Under the pieces are notes generated by a model. The model was not told the origin of the DNA and searched no databases. It saw only the letters and a list, made by a program, of their open reading frames with translations. A stretch of DNA of 64,000 nucleotides from Bacteroides luti (GTDB lineage Bacteria; Bacteroidota; Bacteroidia; Bacteroidales; Bacteroidaceae). The stretch spans positions 1-64,000 of the forward strand of contig NZ_FQTV01000008.1 of NCBI RefSeq assembly GCF_900128905.1, written 5' to 3'. The translations under genes were made by a program, and so were the position numbers. This document shows positions 63,213 to 64,000 of this stretch, one piece after another (position 1 is the stretch's first letter; each line of letters opens with the position of its first letter).

Positions 63213-64000
63213 TTACATGTGAAGTCGTTTCTTATACTCTCCGGGAGTTAATCCTGTTAGCTTTTTAAACAGCTTATTGAAATAAGAGATATTATCGAAA
63301 GCCAGATTATATGCAATTTCTTTTATTGGTATATCATCAATAATAAGCATTACCTGAGCTTTCTCAATTTTTTTCTGATTAATATATTGAGTCGGTGTAC
63401 ATTTCATTTCATTTTTGAAAAGCCTTATAAAATGATCATCTGTAAGAAAACAAAGTTCGGAAAGCTGACTAATATTGATAGGCTTATCTATATTCTTTCG
63501 GATATAGCGTAAAGCTTTTAATACTCTATTATCGGTAACTTCAACCTTTTGTTCTGCATCTTTTAGAAATCGGGAAAAGAGTTGCTGCAAAATTCCTTTC
63601 GTTTCAATCAGTAAATAATAAGGTAATTGCGCATTTTCTGAGATATTCTTTACCAAAGTCTGAGAATTATCATAAGATGACGGATCATAAAGTTTCAATT
63701 CCCTATTAGGATTAATCTCGGATAAACGCTTTACAAGCAAAGTATCCATTTCGGTAGCTTCAACCTCAACAGACGGATTCATTTGCTCAATAATGCTCAG
63801 GTTATCAGTTTGTTCCTCATAAATATGAATGTAATATAGTGAAAAATATCCGTCACACTCATAGCTATGCAAGGTAAAAGAGGGAATAAGATATAAATGC
63901 CCCGGTGTAAGATTATAAGTACCATCAGGTAGCACAATTTTTGCATTTCCTCCATCCACCCAATATAATCTTGAAAACGGACTGTTCACATTTGCCCAGT
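63213..64000 (-). CDS. AraC-family transcriptional regulator, 5' end outside the window
   Basis: At least 262 residues. The frame is open through the window edge (WANVNSPFSRLYWVDGG), so the N-terminus is incomplete. An N-terminal cupin-like sensing part (LTPGHLYLIPSFTLHSYECDGYFSLYYIHI) is followed by a C-terminal AraC HTH pair (ISQLSELCFLTDDHFIRLFKNEMKCTPTQYI and IKEIAYNLAFDNISYFNKLFKKLTG). Its stop lies about 100 bp before the esterase start in the same direction, so it may regulate that gene, which is inference. Confidence 0.9.
   Translation of the reverse strand, partial: WANVNSPFSRLYWVDGGNAKIVLPDGTYNLTPGHLYLIPSFTLHSYECDGYFSLYYIHIYEEQTDNLSIIEQMNPSVEVEATEMDTLLVKRLSEINPNRELKLYDPSSYDNSQTLVKNISENAQLPYYLLIETKGILQQLFSRFLKDAEQKVEVTDNRVLKALRYIRKNIDKPINISQLSELCFLTDDHFIRLFKNEMKCTPTQYINQKKIEKAQVMLIIDDIPIKEIAYNLAFDNISYFNKLFKKLTGLTPGEYKKRLHM

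Noticed and set aside
1..64000. tRNA genes or prophage
   Set aside because: I saw no cloverleaf with a GGTTCGA-type T-loop and no phage structural genes; a tRNAscan search would settle the former.

Overview
The window reads as a chromosome segment of a Bacteroidota species close to Bacteroides. The evidence is AT-rich DNA with -7 boxes of the TAnnTTTG type and few Shine-Dalgarno sites, SusC/TonB-type receptors, a type III glutamine synthetase (GlnN), LL-diaminopimelate aminotransferase, HU-like proteins, a LytTR two-component pair and ermF. The left edge carries the 5' end of a 16S rRNA gene reading leftward, with two tandem rRNA promoters, then about 1.1 kb of non-coding DNA with a repeated 14-bp motif.

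From 1.5 to 23.6 kb lies a nitrogen-assimilation block: carB, carA, purF and glmS on the minus strand, then gltB, gltD, asnB, a glycerophosphodiesterase-like gene, dapF, dapL and glnN on the plus strand. Nearly every gene makes or spends glutamine or glutamate. From 23.6 to 31.5 kb, on the minus strand, are a LytS/LytTR pair, a DUF2490 barrel, a DUF4956 membrane protein and a VTC-type polyphosphate polymerase. Next comes a thiamine-salvage operon (TonB receptor, PnuT, thiamine pyrophosphokinase) behind a TPP riboswitch with a clear promoter. A DUF4143 ATPase, an AraC/GyrI regulator broken by one amber codon, and an ADP-ribosylglycohydrolase follow.

The standout region is a 5.0-kb multidrug-resistance island (35447-40491) inserted into a host gene whose two halves can be rejoined in frame across a 7-bp target repeat (TAATAAT). 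It holds a full IS1595-family element, the GC-rich sulfonamide-resistance gene sul2, a second 515-bp copy of the IS 3' part, a truncated exonuclease/BRCT gene, a class D beta-lactamase (OXA-347-like) and ermF. The BRCT and OXA genes are each followed by a long attC-like palindrome. The first bases of the OXA unit are complementary to the start of its own palindrome, as expected for integron gene cassettes, although no integrase is present. ermF starts 23 bp inside the island edge and is oriented to be read from the host operon.

From 40.5 to 51.3 kb are a deiminase, a 164-bp MITE with 8-bp target duplications, an AraC regulator, four palindromes at an exact 23-bp period upstream of an HU-like gene, two small Lys/Cys-rich exported proteins, a nitroreductase, a TonB receptor and a GH20 hexosaminidase. 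From 51.5 to 60.7 kb is a complete [FeFe]-hydrogenase operon (hydG, hydF, hydE, NuoE-like, NuoF-GltD fusion, hydA), where HydA has TSCSPGW instead of TSCCPGW. The window ends with a three-domain esterase and the 3' part of an AraC regulator.
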